A DNA stretch of 64,000 bases from Actinosynnema sp040640215 (GCF_040640215.1 NZ_JBFABG010000020.1:1-64000), one strand, 5' to 3'. Shown: positions 1 through 8,703, numbered from the stretch's first letter. The notes: a model not told the origin generated them from the letters alone. Program-made: numbers and translations.

Positions 1-125
1 TCATCCACCCGGGGCTGCACCCGCACCCGGGGGGCGCGGGGTCGGGGCCCCCCCGCCGGGGCCCCCGCGGGGGGGGGGCCCCCCGGGGGGGGGGGGGGGG
101 GGGCGGGCCCCCCCCCCGCCCCACC
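1..125. other. G/C homopolymer block at window start
   Basis: Long uninterrupted runs of G and C fill roughly positions 30 to 120. No coding pattern is visible. Such runs are typical of an assembly or sequencing artefact at a contig end, and they warn that frameshifts in the next 4 kb could be errors rather than real mutations. Confidence 0.6.
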
Positions 126-152
126 ACCGTCGCAGGCTCCCCGCCGACCCCG

Positions 153-398
153 GTGCCGGGGAGTGCCCCGCCGCCGCCGGTCGAGGACGCGCCCGCGTTG
201 CGCGGCCAGGCAGGCGGGTACCGGACCGGCATGGACGACATCACCGGAGCCGGTCCCGAGGAAGAAGCGGTGCGTGCCGGAGAGGCGAAGCCCGCCACCG
301 AGCGGGAGGAAGGTCTCAGCGAACCGGACTCGTCATCGCCCGGCGACCAGCGGGACGACGCCCCAGGGACACCCGAGAACGACAGCGGCGACGCCTGA
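153..398 (+). CDS. Low-complexity hypothetical C-terminal fragment
   Basis: The reading frame encodes about 81 residues rich in Pro, Glu, Asp, Ser and Gly and ends with a TGA. It has no recognisable domain. The acidic, disordered composition resembles the tail of a larger actinobacterial protein whose front would lie outside the window or in the damaged G/C block. An overlapping frame is also open, so coding status is weak. I do not recognise it. Confidence 0.25.
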   Translation: MPGSAPPPPVEDAPALRGQAGGYRTGMDDITGAGPEEEAVRAGEAKPATEREEGLSEPDSSSPGDQRDDAPGTPENDSGDA

Positions 399-585
399 CC
401 GCGACGGCGTCGCGCGCCGGTCGGAGTTCTTCCCCGGTTCGCACCGGATCGTCCGGCATTTGACCATCCCCTGATCCGGCGCGGTGGTGAGCTGGTGGAG
501 ACCGACTGGGACACCGCGACGGAACTCGTCGTGATGAAGGAGAGTTCCGGCTCCGACGGGCAGCCCGGCAGCGACATCAGCTCCC

Positions 586-633
586 GCGACGCGATCTCCC
601 CTCGGCGCACGGGAACAACTCTGGCGCTGTTCC
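586..633 (+). repeat. 48-bp dispersed repeat, copy 1
   Basis: This 48-base segment recurs at 2685-2732 in the same orientation with about 44 of 48 bases identical. Both copies translate on the plus strand to a similar stretch (SPRRTGTTLALF versus SPRRTATTLALF). Neither lies in a gene I can identify, so they may be pieces of a duplicated, decayed gene. Confidence 0.55.
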
Positions 634-774
634 AGGCGGTTGCCGGTGTGCGGAGTCGAGTAGCCGGTGTCCGCGTGGTCAACCGGGTCGGCGAGGGGAA
701 CCGACGTCCCGGCTGGGCGGGCACCATCGTGCCGGCCGTCCGACCGGGTGGAAGTGGCACGGCCGATGCCCCAC

Positions 775-1152
775 CGTCGAGGTGCCGGCGGCGGCCTCGA
801 TCCTGTGCGACCGCGCGCTCGACCTGGCCGTCCGCGTGGTCAACGCGGTCGACCTCCTGTCTCTGACCCCCGCCGATCGCCACCCGCACGGTCTGTCCGA
901 TCAGGACTTCACCGCGTGCTTCCCCGACTGCGTGCCGGTGGTGCTCGGTTTCACGGCTACCCCTCGGCAGTGCACGAGACCCTGCACGGCAGGTCCGACA
1001 CGCGGCGGTTCCACGTGCACGGCTATCGGGAGGAGGGCACCACGACCACGCCCTACGGCCTGCTGGCCAGCAACAGCATGAGCCGCCACGACCTCGCCGC
1101 CGACGCGCTGCGCCGCACCGGTCGTGACGACGACTCGGCCGAACCGTCCTGA
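775..1152 (+). pseudogene. xfp: Phosphoketolase C-terminal remnant
   Basis: Two adjoining frames together read like the C-terminal domain of xylulose-5-phosphate/fructose-6-phosphate phosphoketolase, a thiamine-diphosphate enzyme that makes acetyl phosphate. The first part reads VRVVNAVDLLSL, then HPHGLSDQDF. After a frame change near 945 it continues FHGYPSAVHETLHGR and HGYREEGTTTTPYGLL, which are family signatures. Only about 125 of the roughly 800 residues remain, and the catalytic N-terminal part is absent. The stop overlaps the start of the acetate kinase remnant, matching the common xfp-ackA operon order. Decay or sequencing error could explain the frame change. Confidence 0.72.
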
Positions 1153-2068
1153 CCGTCAACGCCGGTTCGAACAGCCTCAAAGCGCACTTGGCCGACACCG
1201 GGAACGAGGAAGTCCTGGACTCTGTCGACGTGGACGGCGCGGACGACATCGCCGCCGTCGGGCATCGGCTCGTGCACGGTGGACCCGGCCTGCGCGCGTC
1301 GACCCCGGTGACGACGACGCCATCGCGGCGGCCCGCCGTGCCGAGGCGTTGGCACCGCTGCACGTGCCGCCCGCGTTGCGGCTGCTGGACGTGCTGCGCG
1401 AGCGACTGCCCGACGTGCCGCACGTGCTGTGCCCGGACACCGCATTCCCCGCCGATCTGCCCGAGGTCGCCGCCACCTATCCGCTGCCGGCCCAGTGGCG
1501 GGAGCGGCACGGCTTGCGCCGCTACGGCTTCCACGGTCTCTCGTACCGGTAGGCGCTGGACCGGACGGCGGCGGTGCTCGACCGACCCGTCGAAGGGCTC
1601 AGCGTGCTGATCACCCACCTGGGCGGTGGCTGCTCGGTGTGCGCGGTGCGCAACGGTCTCGACCTCGACGCCCTCGACCACGGCCTCAACCACGAATCCT
1701 GCCTGCTCGGGCTGTCCGGCGGCAGGTCGGGCGACACCCGAGACCTGGTCGCCGAGGCGGGACAGGACCCGGCGGCGGCACTGGCGCTGCGCGTGTTCGC
1801 CCACCGCGTGCGCCGCGAACTCGCCGCCGCGGCTACCTCGCTGGACCGGCTCGACGCGCTGGTGTTCACCGGCGAGATCGGTTGGGACCAACCCGAGGTC
1901 CGCGCCGGCGTCGTCGCCGGCCTGTCGCTGCTCGGCACCCCTCGCGACCTGACCGCCGAACCGGACGGCGACGGACCGGTCAGCCCGCCCGCCGCCACCG
2001 TCGCGGTGCCGGTCGTGCGGCCACGTGAAGAGCTCCAGCTCTGCCGCGACACCCCCGCCGCGCTGTGA
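1149..2068 (+). pseudogene. ackA: Acetate kinase, frameshifted and with an in-frame stop
   Basis: Acetate kinase converts acetyl phosphate and ADP to acetate and ATP. The product starts TVNAGSNSLK, the family's N-terminal phosphate-binding motif, and continues GHRLVHGGP. The frame shifts near 1300, then reads CPDTAF, RRYGFHGLSYR, HLGGGCSV and FTGEIGWDQ, all recognisable AckA segments. A TAG at 1550-1552 replaces what looks like a Tyr codon after HGLSYR, and the same frame continues beyond it to 2068. One frameshift and one nonsense codon therefore break an otherwise nearly full-length gene. It directly follows the phosphoketolase remnant, so the whole phosphoketolase bypass appears lost here. 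Confidence 0.78.
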
Positions 2069-2167
2069 CCAGCCATCGGCCTTCGTCCGACACGACCGTG
2101 GCCGGAGGTGTCGACTGGTCCGGGACGGGTACCACGCCGGCAGGAACCCGGCAACGAGGAGGAGCGG

Positions 2168-2398
2168 ATGTCCAGCAGCGAGACCGGCCAAGTCACGGGC
2201 ACGCAGGACAAGGACTACAACATCATCTGGTTCGTCGAGGCGTGCCTGAGCAACGTGCTGCGGTTGGAGACCTACATCGCGGACGCGGAGCGCGCGGGAG
2301 ACAGCGAGTTGACGGACTTCTTCCGCCGCGCCAAGGAAGCGAGCCGCAAGGGTGCCGATGAGGGCAAGGAACTGCTGGCCCGGCGGTTGAACCGCTGA
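2168..2398 (+). CDS. Small acidic helical protein, unknown function
   Basis: A 76-residue protein starts at an ATG preceded by a strong AGGAGGAG ribosome site. It is rich in charged residues, and the middle (FVEACLSNVLRLETYIADAERAG, in part) predicts as helix, followed by a second amphipathic helix ending KELLARRLNR. No signal peptide or membrane segment is visible. It is the only intact-looking gene between the acetate kinase and GAF remnants. I do not recognise a named family; similar short helical proteins occur in actinomycete stress loci. Its good start and codon pattern make it credible. Confidence 0.6.
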   Translation: MSSSETGQVTGTQDKDYNIIWFVEACLSNVLRLETYIADAERAGDSELTDFFRRAKEASRKGADEGKELLARRLNR

Positions 2399-2943
2399 CG
2401 CCGGCACAAGCGGGTGCCCGCGATCCGGTCCACCGGATCGCGGGCACCGCCCGGAGAAGTCACATCATCGGCAGGACCAGCCGGTAACTCTCGCTGTAGT
2501 AGTCGCCGGCTCGTTGGTGGTAGCCCATTCCGGTCCATGTCATCCGGGTCATACCCGGGTGGCGTCCTTGATCTGCTCCTCGGCCGGCACCGGTGTCACC
2601 GCCGGGCAACCACGTCGAGTACGGACTATCTCCGATCACAGCACAGGACACGGGTTCGCGCAGCAGCACGATCACCTGGGCTGTGCGACGCGACCTCCCC
2701 TCGGCGCACGGCAACCACCCTGGCGCTGTTCCGCCACGTCGGCCTGGCCGATGTCCCCACCGGACGTACCGAGCACCACCACCCACCACTCGGAAATCAC
2801 GGCGCGGCAGGATCGACAGCCGGATCGGGCACGGTTGCCGCAGAGCCCCTGGTCCTCAACCGAGCGGGTAGACATGGTCGGGACGGTCCTCGGAGCAAGA
2901 GCCTCCGAGTTCCCGCGAGCACAACGTTCATAGCGCTATTGCC
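2399..2943. other. Interval without a confident gene
   Basis: A minus-strand frame (2460-2789) ends in GDYYSESYRLVLPMM and might be the tail of a decayed gene, but I cannot name it. The second copy of the 48-bp repeat lies at 2685-2732. Long plus-strand frames here have no family signature. Confidence 0.4.
2685..2732 (+). repeat. 48-bp dispersed repeat, copy 2
   Basis: This is the partner of the segment at 586-633, with four differences visible by eye. Confidence 0.55.
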
Positions 2944-3705
2944 GTGGCAGCCATCGGTGGTAGTGGTGTTGCCTCGGTCCGAGACGACTCGTGGCGGCGG
3001 GTGCTCGACGAGGTCACCGGTGCCCTGGAGTTCCTCACTGCCGCGCTGGGCACCGAAGACGACTCCGAGGCCCGTTGCACCGGGTGTGCGAGCAGGTCAC
3101 CGCAGTCGTGCCCGGCGGGACGAAGCCACCATTGCGACCAAGGTGACGGACCATGCTTGGAAGTGGCCCGCATCGGGGAACTGGTGCGCGTGTCGATCGG
3201 CGATGTGGCCGAGCGGTGGTCGGAGTTCGCCCGCGACGCCGGTTCGGCAGCCTCCTGCCCGCGCCCTTGGCGATCAACGACGACCACGGCGGCGTCAACT
3301 GCCCTTCGATGGCGGCCGGGACGCCGTCACGCTGAAGGTCACCACCTCCGCCGGCATCCAGGCCGCCCGCCGCTTCGCCACCGAACACGCGAGTCGCCTC
3401 GGCCTGTCCCACGGCTGCATGGAGATCGAGAAGTGGCTGTCCACGTCGCACGACGAGTACGCCGAGCTGTCGATGGCGGCGCACTTCGCGACGTTGTGCA
3501 CGATCATGAACGCGGCAGTCAGGGCGAAGGTGGCCCCGGCGAACCCGTGCTACGGGATTCGCGTCACGGCGGGGGAGTTCGAAAACGAACTCCTGGTCGC
3601 CTCGCCGGTGCAGGCGTTGCGGGCGGCGATGCACCTGTACGAGTCCGAGATGGGCTCGCAGGGTTCACGCTGTGCCTGGTCGGCTGCTACACCGATGGGC
3701 GGTAG
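2944..3705 (+). pseudogene. GAF-domain sensory protein, frameshifted
   Basis: GAF domains bind small ligands, and in actinomycetes proteins of this type often carry a C-terminal ANTAR RNA-binding domain. The pieces read LDEVTGALEFLTAALG, then GDGPCLEVARIGELVRV and RWSEFARDAG, then PLAINDDHGGVN, which is the usual GAF order. They lie in different frames, with changes near 3240 and 3310. The last part (about 3310-3700) is a coherent helical segment containing HASRLGLSHG and CMEIEKWLS, but I do not see a clear ANTAR motif. At least two frameshifts make it non-functional unless they are sequencing errors. Confidence 0.6.
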
Positions 3706-3739
3706 AGCGAGCTACAGCAGGCGCTCGACACCCAACATC

Positions 3740-4194
3740 CCTTGAAAGAGGTCAACAAGGGAAGCGCGAGCGTACGAAGACGCCTGCTGGAACCCGGTCG
3801 CTACGGCTGCCGCCGAGCGTCGCTGTGATCTACGAGCCGCTGCTCGACGATCGCCATGAGTCGTGTGTGTCCACTTCCCCCGAGGGTGGGCCGCTGCATC
3901 GGGGAACTTCCGGCATCGGTTCTGGCGGCCGGCCCGACATGGGCGCAAGCCTGATCGTCCAAGCGCTGTGGATCACACGTCGCCAATCCCTCTCTGGCTC
4001 ACCTTCGTGAAGCACGCCACACCCATGCGACGTGGACAGCCGAGGACGACATCCCTACCTACGGCCATGTGACAGAGGTCATACCGACGCAGATCGATGC
4101 GACACTCGAACGACGGTGGTCGGCCTCGCTGCCGGCCCTGCACACCGATGAACGGGCCGGATCATCGGACGGTTCACCCACCTGGCAGCCATAG
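3740..4194 (+). pseudogene. Tyrosine recombinase (integrase) C-terminal remnant
   Basis: The pieces match the catalytic half of an actinobacterial phage or ICE integrase: KTPAGTRSLRLPPSVA, TSPEGGPLHRG, NFRHRFWRPA, then LREARHTHATW and YGHVTEVIPTQIDATLERRW. They fall in three frames, with shifts near 3905 and 3985. The second catalytic Arg box is altered (the family norm is LRHTH; here the order reads LREARHTH), and the segment between ATW and the Tyr is shortened. It ends 116 bases from the 3' end of tRNA-Val(GAC), the usual place for an integrase next to its tRNA attachment site. It is a dead remnant of an older integration. Confidence 0.75.
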
Positions 4195-4309
4195 TGGAGA
4201 AGACGCGATCGCTACCGCTTCGGGAGTCCATTGCCTTCGATCTTGTACCGCATGCAAAAACCCGGCCTCAGGATCGAGGGCCGGGCTTCTGAACTGCGTA
4301 CTTCGTTGG

Positions 4310-4381
<72 letters not shown>

Positions 4382-4382
4382 G

Positions 4383-4454
4383 AGGCGGAGACGGGAATCG
4401 AACCCGTGTACAGGGCTTTGCAGGCCCTTGCCTAAGCCACTCGGCCACTCCGCC
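4383..4454 (-). tRNA. tRNA-Cys (anticodon GCA)
   Basis: The minus strand gives acceptor GGCGGAG/CTCCGCC, anticodon loop CTGCAAA with anticodon GCA, and T-arm GGTTCGATTCC. It is separated from tRNA-Val by one base in the plus coordinates, so the three tRNAs form one transcribed cluster reading leftward. Confidence 0.95.
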
Positions 4455-4512
4455 AAGACTCCCGAAGCCTAGCACCAGGAAGTCTGGCCTGAGCCCAAGG
4501 GGCCCTCTGCCG

Positions 4513-4585
4513 AGCGGATGACGAGACTCGAACTCGCGACCCTCACCTTGGCAAGGTGATGCGCTACCAACTGCGCTACATCCGC
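4513..4585 (-). tRNA. tRNA-Gly (anticodon GCC)
   Basis: The minus strand gives acceptor GCGGATG/CATCCGC, D-arm TAGCGCAGTTGGTAGCGCA, anticodon stem TCACC/GGTGA with loop TTGCCAA, and T-arm AGTTCGAGTCT. This is the first gene of the Gly-Cys-Val cluster, an order seen in many actinobacteria. Confidence 0.95.
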
Positions 4586-4728
4586 ATACTCCGTGGTTTC
4601 GGGACTTCCGGCCCTTTTGAGGCTTTCCGTTCCGTGTTCCCCGGTGCGAGAGGAACTTTATTACATCCCCCTCGGTTGGATCAAATCGGGGGTCCCGCCG
4701 ACCGTCGGCAGGGCTGTCACCAGCACTT

Positions 4729-5154
4729 TCAGGTCAGGTCGTTGGAGATGAGGTGGGTCAGGGCCTCGTCCACGTCGACCCACAGGTGCTCGTTGCCGGG
4801 CACCACGACGTCGTACGTGCGGTCCAGGAAGTCGGCCAGCTCCTGTGCCGACGCCTCGAACATGGCGTGGCCGGAGGGCGAGCTGAGTTCGATCACGACG
4901 ACCTCGGGGTCGTCGGTGGCCGGGCGGATCCGGACGTCGCCGTCTCCCGCGTCGGCGATCAGGCCGTCGGCCAGGAGATCGCGGGCGTACACCCATTCGA
5001 CCCAGCCGGCACGTCCTGTGCGGAACGCGGCCACCACTGCGTAGGGGTCTTTCGTGTCATAACGAAGCTCCACCTGAACCGGAACCGCAGGGGTCCTCGG
5101 TGCCAGCAGGTCGAAGACTGCTGTTGAGCGGAGCGTCACGTGGTCATTGCGCAT
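4729..5154 (-). CDS. ssgB: SsgB-type sporulation/cell-division activator
   Basis: This 141-residue SsgA-like protein carries the highly conserved family core: LRSTAVFDLLAP, VPVQVELRYDTKDPYAVVAAFRTG, WVEWVYARDLL and DGDVRIRP. SsgB-type members recruit FtsZ to division sites during sporulation septation in streptomycetes, acting at the membrane together with SsgA. The length is typical. The start is the ATG at 5154, inside a conserved N-terminus (MRNDHVTLRSTAVF). It stands alone and reads toward the tRNA-Gly gene. Identity to the SsgB branch rather than another SALP is inferred from the strength of the match. Confidence 0.9.
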   Translation of the reverse strand: MRNDHVTLRSTAVFDLLAPRTPAVPVQVELRYDTKDPYAVVAAFRTGRAGWVEWVYARDLLADGLIADAGDGDVRIRPATDDPEVVVIELSSPSGHAMFEASAQELADFLDRTYDVVVPGNEHLWVDVDEALTHLISNDLT

Positions 5155-5374
5155 CGTCGTTACCCTTTTCTCCCTTCCCGGTCCAGGAAACGACCGAGTG
5201 CTCCACTTGTGACGTGTATGTGGCGAGGAACGCTCGACATCGAGGTGGTTATCACCCGTTCGGGGTCATTGAACTCCTCTGGGCTACCATCCGGCTGCGC
5301 TCCGTGTCCAGCCAACCCGTGCCGCTCCACATCTTGCTGGGTTTAACCTGAACCCGGTACCGGCTGTTGCGCGA

Positions 5375-6037
5375 ATGTTGGACGTGAGGACAACTCTGGT
5401 GGCTGACTCACCCGCTCCGGCGTCCAGACCCGAGCCCGACGGGCGCACTTCCGACGCGTCGCTGGTCGAACGGGTTTCCGCTGGTGAACGCGGTGCGTTC
5501 GAAGAACTGTACGACCGCTACGCCCGACCGGCCTACTCGCTCGCACGGAGGATCTGCGTCGATCCGGGCCTGTCGGAGGACGTGGTCCAGGAGGCGTTCC
5601 TGGCGCTGTGGCGCAACCCCGCCGGGTACGACCGGTCACGGGGTGGCTTCGGCACGTGGTTGATGACCGTCGTGCACCACCGGGCGGTCGACGCGGTGCG
5701 GCGGGAGAACACCCAGCGCCGGCGGAACGTGCCGTTGACCGACGAGGTGTCCGAGCGCAACCTCACGCCTGCGGACGGTGCCGACCACGCCGCCCTCAAC
5801 GGCGTCGTGGGTGCCGAGGTCCGGGAAGCGCTCAAACGGCTGCCCGAGGACCAGCGGCAGGTGATCGCCTTGGCCTACCTCGACGGTTACACGCAGATAG
5901 AAGTCGCGGCCTTGACCGGGATACCCCTGGGGACGGTCAAGTCGCGCACGTTCGCCGCGATCCGCAGGCTGCGGATCTCGCTGCGATCGGCTTGGGCCGG
6001 GGAGACCGGCGGCGAGACGACGGGAGCACATCGGTGA
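5375..6037 (+). CDS. ECF RNA polymerase sigma factor
   Basis: The 220-residue protein has sigma region 2 (FEELYDRYARPAYSLARR through EDVVQEAFLALWRNP and GGFGTWLMTVVHHRAVDAVRR) and region 4 (LPEDQRQVIALAYLDGYTQIEVAALTGIPLGTVKSR). It would redirect RNA polymerase to a small regulon. The next gene overlaps it by four bases and encodes a membrane anti-sigma factor, so the pair is translationally coupled. The arrangement resembles SigK/RskA-type systems, in which regulated proteolysis or thiol oxidation frees the sigma factor; that resemblance is inference. The ATG at 5375 is used; an in-frame GTG nearby is possible. Confidence 0.9.
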   Translation: MLDVRTTLVADSPAPASRPEPDGRTSDASLVERVSAGERGAFEELYDRYARPAYSLARRICVDPGLSEDVVQEAFLALWRNPAGYDRSRGGFGTWLMTVVHHRAVDAVRRENTQRRRNVPLTDEVSERNLTPADGADHAALNGVVGAEVREALKRLPEDQRQVIALAYLDGYTQIEVAALTGIPLGTVKSRTFAAIRRLRISLRSAWAGETGGETTGAHR

Positions 6038-6852
6038 CCGGGGAGCGGAGGGGCGAGCGGTGCCCTCAGGAGGAGCTCGCGGTCGGTTGGGCGATGCACT
6101 CGCTCGAACCGGACGAGGAGGCGCGCGTGCGCGACCACCTGCCGGGCTGTGCGCAGTGCCGAGAAACGGTTCGGGCCACCGAAGAGGTGACCGCGGCGCT
6201 CGGCGGTTCGGTGCGGCAGTACGACCCGCCGACCGGCCTGAAGTCACGACTGATGGCAGAGGTCGAGCGCACGCCCCAAGAGCGCGTCGCTCCGACTCGC
6301 CCGGCGGCACCGATCCCGTCGGAGTCCGTGCCTGAGCCCGCGCCCGTCAGGCTCGACGAGCGGCGCAAGAACGGCATCGGTCGCCGTCTGCTCGCCGCTG
6401 CGGCCGTCGTGGTCGCGTTGGCCGCAGTCGGTGTCGCAGGGGTGCGGTTCAACCAGCTAGACGACCGGATCTCGGCGGAAGAGCAGCGGAACAGCAGGCT
6501 GAACAAGGCTCTGGAACTGGCCGCGAACCCGGAGACCAACCGGGCCGTGCTGCGCTCGCCGTCCGGTGACCCGGTCGCGATCATGCTGTCCAGCGACGCC
6601 GAAGCAGCCGTCATGGAGATGAAGCTCGCGCCCAACGCGGCCGACCAGACGTACGTGGTGTGGGGCAAGAGCACCCCGGAAGCAGTGCCGTTGACGATGT
6701 TCACGGTGCAGCCGGACTCCACGGTCCAGTTCGTGAACTGGTCGAACGCGGCGCACCAGCACCAGGTGTTCGCGATCTCCCTGGAGCCGGGCACGACCAT
6801 GCCGGCCACGCCGTCCGACGTGGTGGCCTTCGGTCAGGTGGGCAACGCGTGA
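6034..6852 (+). CDS. Membrane anti-sigma factor (zinc-finger and RskA domains)
   Basis: The 272-residue protein starts at GTG 6034, overlapping the sigma factor stop. Its N-terminus has an H-x3-C-x2-C zinc-binding anti-sigma motif (HLPGCAQC). A single membrane helix (RRLLAAAAVVVALAAVGVAG) follows at about residue 120, then an extracytoplasmic RskA-type domain of about 130 residues (AAVMEMKLAP, TYVVWGKS, FAISLEPG). It should hold the ECF sigma factor at the membrane until a signal releases it. The proline-rich linker before the helix is usual. The stop overlaps the next gene's GTG start. Confidence 0.88.
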   Translation: MTGERRGERCPQEELAVGWAMHSLEPDEEARVRDHLPGCAQCRETVRATEEVTAALGGSVRQYDPPTGLKSRLMAEVERTPQERVAPTRPAAPIPSESVPEPAPVRLDERRKNGIGRRLLAAAAVVVALAAVGVAGVRFNQLDDRISAEEQRNSRLNKALELAANPETNRAVLRSPSGDPVAIMLSSDAEAAVMEMKLAPNAADQTYVVWGKSTPEAVPLTMFTVQPDSTVQFVNWSNAAHQHQVFAISLEPGTTMPATPSDVVAFGQVGNA

Positions 6853-7295
6853 GCGATGATGTGGACATGACCGCCGAACAGCGCGACAAGAAGGGCGAGC
6901 AGAGCGGCGACCGCCCGTGGTTCCGCCGCAACGCCGCGATGAACCTGACCTATCGCATCGGTGTCGGCGTGGTCGGCGGTCTCGTGCTGGTGGGCGGGAT
7001 CCTGATGATCCCGTATCCCGGTCCGGGCTGGCTGGTGGTGTTCGCCGGGTTGGCGATCCTGGCGACGGAGTTCGAGTGGGCGGGCCGCGTGCTGCGCTTC
7101 GCGAAGCGGTACTACGACGCGTGGGTCGCGTGGCTCAAGCGCCAGAACCTCCTCGTGAAGACCCTCGTCCTCGCCGCCACCGCCCTGGTGGTCGCCGTGA
7201 CCTGCTGGCTACTCGGCGCGTTCGCGCTGGTCGGAGGCTGGTTCGGGCTCGACTGGCCGTGGTTGGACAGCCCGATTTTTGGATCCAAGGGATGA
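6849..7295 (+). CDS. PGPGW-motif membrane protein (TIGR02611-like)
   Basis: This is a 148-residue protein with the signature PYPGPGWLVVFAGLAILATEFEWA between two membrane helices and a further helix near the C-terminus (LVLAATALVVAVTCWLLGAF). The family is widespread in actinobacteria and of unknown function. The GTG at 6849 overlaps the anti-sigma stop, giving a third coupled gene; an in-frame ATG at 6867 is the alternative start. Association with the sigma operon suggests an envelope role, which is inference. Confidence 0.8.
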   Translation: MSDDVDMTAEQRDKKGEQSGDRPWFRRNAAMNLTYRIGVGVVGGLVLVGGILMIPYPGPGWLVVFAGLAILATEFEWAGRVLRFAKRYYDAWVAWLKRQNLLVKTLVLAATALVVAVTCWLLGAFALVGGWFGLDWPWLDSPIFGSKG

Positions 7296-7340
7296 TGTTG
7301 TAAGGTATCCACACACCGCGAGAGCGGGGGAACGGAATAA

Positions 7341-7412
7341 GGGCGATTAGCTCAGCGGGAGAGCGCTTCGTTCACACCGAAGAGGTCACAGGTTCGATCC
7401 CTGTATCGCCCA
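7341..7412 (+). tRNA. tRNA-Val (anticodon CAC)
   Basis: This is a cloverleaf with acceptor GGGCGAT/ATCGCCC, anticodon stem CTTCG/CGAAG, loop TTCACAC and T-arm GGTTCGATCCC. The anticodon CAC reads Val GUG. No CCA is encoded. An integrase gene lies just downstream and faces it, so its 3' half is the likely attachment site of the neighbouring element. Confidence 0.95.
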
Positions 7413-7429
7413 CAGTGTGTTTTTGCAGG

Positions 7430-7468
7430 TCAACGGCTCGTAGACGATCTTCGTCTGCGGGCCGTTGA
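7430..7468. terminator. 18-bp stem-loop after tRNA-Val
   Basis: Arms 7430-7447 and 7451-7468 pair over 18 bases with two G-U pairs and a 3-base loop. It lies between the tRNA end and the convergent integrase stop, so it could end both transcripts. There is no strong T-tract, which is common for actinobacterial terminators. Confidence 0.6.
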
Positions 7469-7529
7469 TCGTTGCGGGGAGCAATGTGGGAGCGGATGAT
7501 CTTGACCACCTCCGTATTTGCGAAGGTGG

Positions 7530-8645
7530 TCATGGGTTTGTGCTCCCCGTTTGCTCCCGTGTTTGCTCCCAGCGGTATTGGAGTCCGGCGAGCATGGCAT
7601 CGATCATGGGTTGGGTGACGTGGGAGTAGACGCCCATGACGCCGTGGAACTTGTGACCGATTCTTTTGTGCTGGAGGACTTCGGGGACGCCGTCCTCGAT
7701 GAGCCAGGTCTTGTGGGTGTGGCGCAGGTCGTGGAAGTGCATGTCGGGGTTGATCCGCGGTCGGCCGGTGGCGGTGTCGCCGCGGAGCGCGGGTAGCCAG
7801 ACGCGGCGGCGGAAGTTGGAACGTCGGTGTAGTGCCCCGTCGCCTCCGGTGAAGACGAAGCGGGCGGTGGGGTGGCGGTCGTGGTGGTCGTCGAGCAGGT
7901 CGGCCAGGAACTGGGGTAGATGGACGGTGCGGACGCTGGCGGGGGTCTTGGGCGGTCCGAGGGTGAGTTTGCCGCCGACCTCGTGCAGGGCACCGTCTTT
8001 GCCGTCGATGCGGATCTCCCGGTTGGCCGTGTCGACCCGTGTCCATTGCAGGCCGGTCAGTTCACCCCAGCGCATGCCGGTGTAGGCGGCTGTGACGATC
8101 AGGGCGGCGTTGTCGGGGGACACGCGGGCGGCCAGGCCGGTGATCTGGGCGGTGGTGGCGTGGGGCCGTTCGGGTTGGTCACCGGTGGCGAGGCGGAGTT
8201 TGCGGCAGGGGTTGGCGCCGATCAGCTCCTCGTCGACGGCCTCGCCCATGATCCGCGACAGCAGGTTGACCACGTCGGAGACACTGCGTTCGCTGAGCTT
8301 GCGTCGTAGCTGCTTGGCCCAGACCTTGATCGTCATCCGGGTGATGTCGCCCAGTTCGGTGTCGGCGAAGCGGGGCAGGATGTGGTTGCGCAGGTGCGAG
8401 TCGTAGGTGGCCCAGGTGACGGCGCTGACGTCGTGGGCCTGGACCCATTCGCGCACCCAGTCGCCGAACCGGGTCTGCGCCAGCCGGGGGTCGACGAACT
8501 TTCCGCGTCGCTGGTCGGACTCCACGTCCCGGATCCGGTTCTCCGCTTCTTCGCGTGTGTCGAAGCCGTTCTCGGTGAACAGGGATCCGTCCGGCAACCG
8601 GTAGCGCACCCGGAACCCGTCACCGCGTTTCTCCACCCAGCCCAT
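7530..8645 (-). CDS. int: Tyrosine site-specific integrase
   Basis: The 371-residue phage/ICE-type tyrosine recombinase starts at ATG 8645 behind a GAGGAAGAGGAG ribosome site. An Arm-type N-terminus (WVEKRGDGFRVRYRLPDG) and a SAM-like core-binding domain precede the catalytic domain. The catalytic residues are visible: Arg in TAAYTGMRWGE, His-x-x-Arg in HFHDLRHTH, and Tyr in MGVYSHVT. It faces the 3' end of tRNA-Val(CAC), and the upstream small gene is its likely excisionase. It looks intact, unlike the integrase remnant near 4 kb. Confidence 0.92.
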   Translation of the reverse strand: MGWVEKRGDGFRVRYRLPDGSLFTENGFDTREEAENRIRDVESDQRRGKFVDPRLAQTRFGDWVREWVQAHDVSAVTWATYDSHLRNHILPRFADTELGDITRMTIKVWAKQLRRKLSERSVSDVVNLLSRIMGEAVDEELIGANPCRKLRLATGDQPERPHATTAQITGLAARVSPDNAALIVTAAYTGMRWGELTGLQWTRVDTANREIRIDGKDGALHEVGGKLTLGPPKTPASVRTVHLPQFLADLLDDHHDRHPTARFVFTGGDGALHRRSNFRRRVWLPALRGDTATGRPRINPDMHFHDLRHTHKTWLIEDGVPEVLQHKRIGHKFHGVMGVYSHVTQPMIDAMLAGLQYRWEQTREQTGSTNP

Positions 8646-8667
8646 CACGTACTCCTCTTCCTCGGTG

Positions 8668-8703
8668 TGTCCGTCCGCCGTCGTGGACGACGGCGGACGG
8701 ACA
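8668..8703. repeat. Perfect 16-bp hairpin between xis and int
   Basis: Arms TGTCCGTCCGCCGTCG and its exact complement flank a 4-base loop. It sits 22 bases upstream of the integrase start and downstream of the excisionase stop. It could be an attenuator or terminator that limits int transcription, or a protein-binding site. Confidence 0.7.

Noticed and set aside
1053..1476. Long Arg-rich frames on the minus strand over the acetate kinase remnant
   Set aside because: They are complements of a recognisable acetate kinase and show only the Arg/Pro/Gly bias of noncoding frames in GC-rich DNA.
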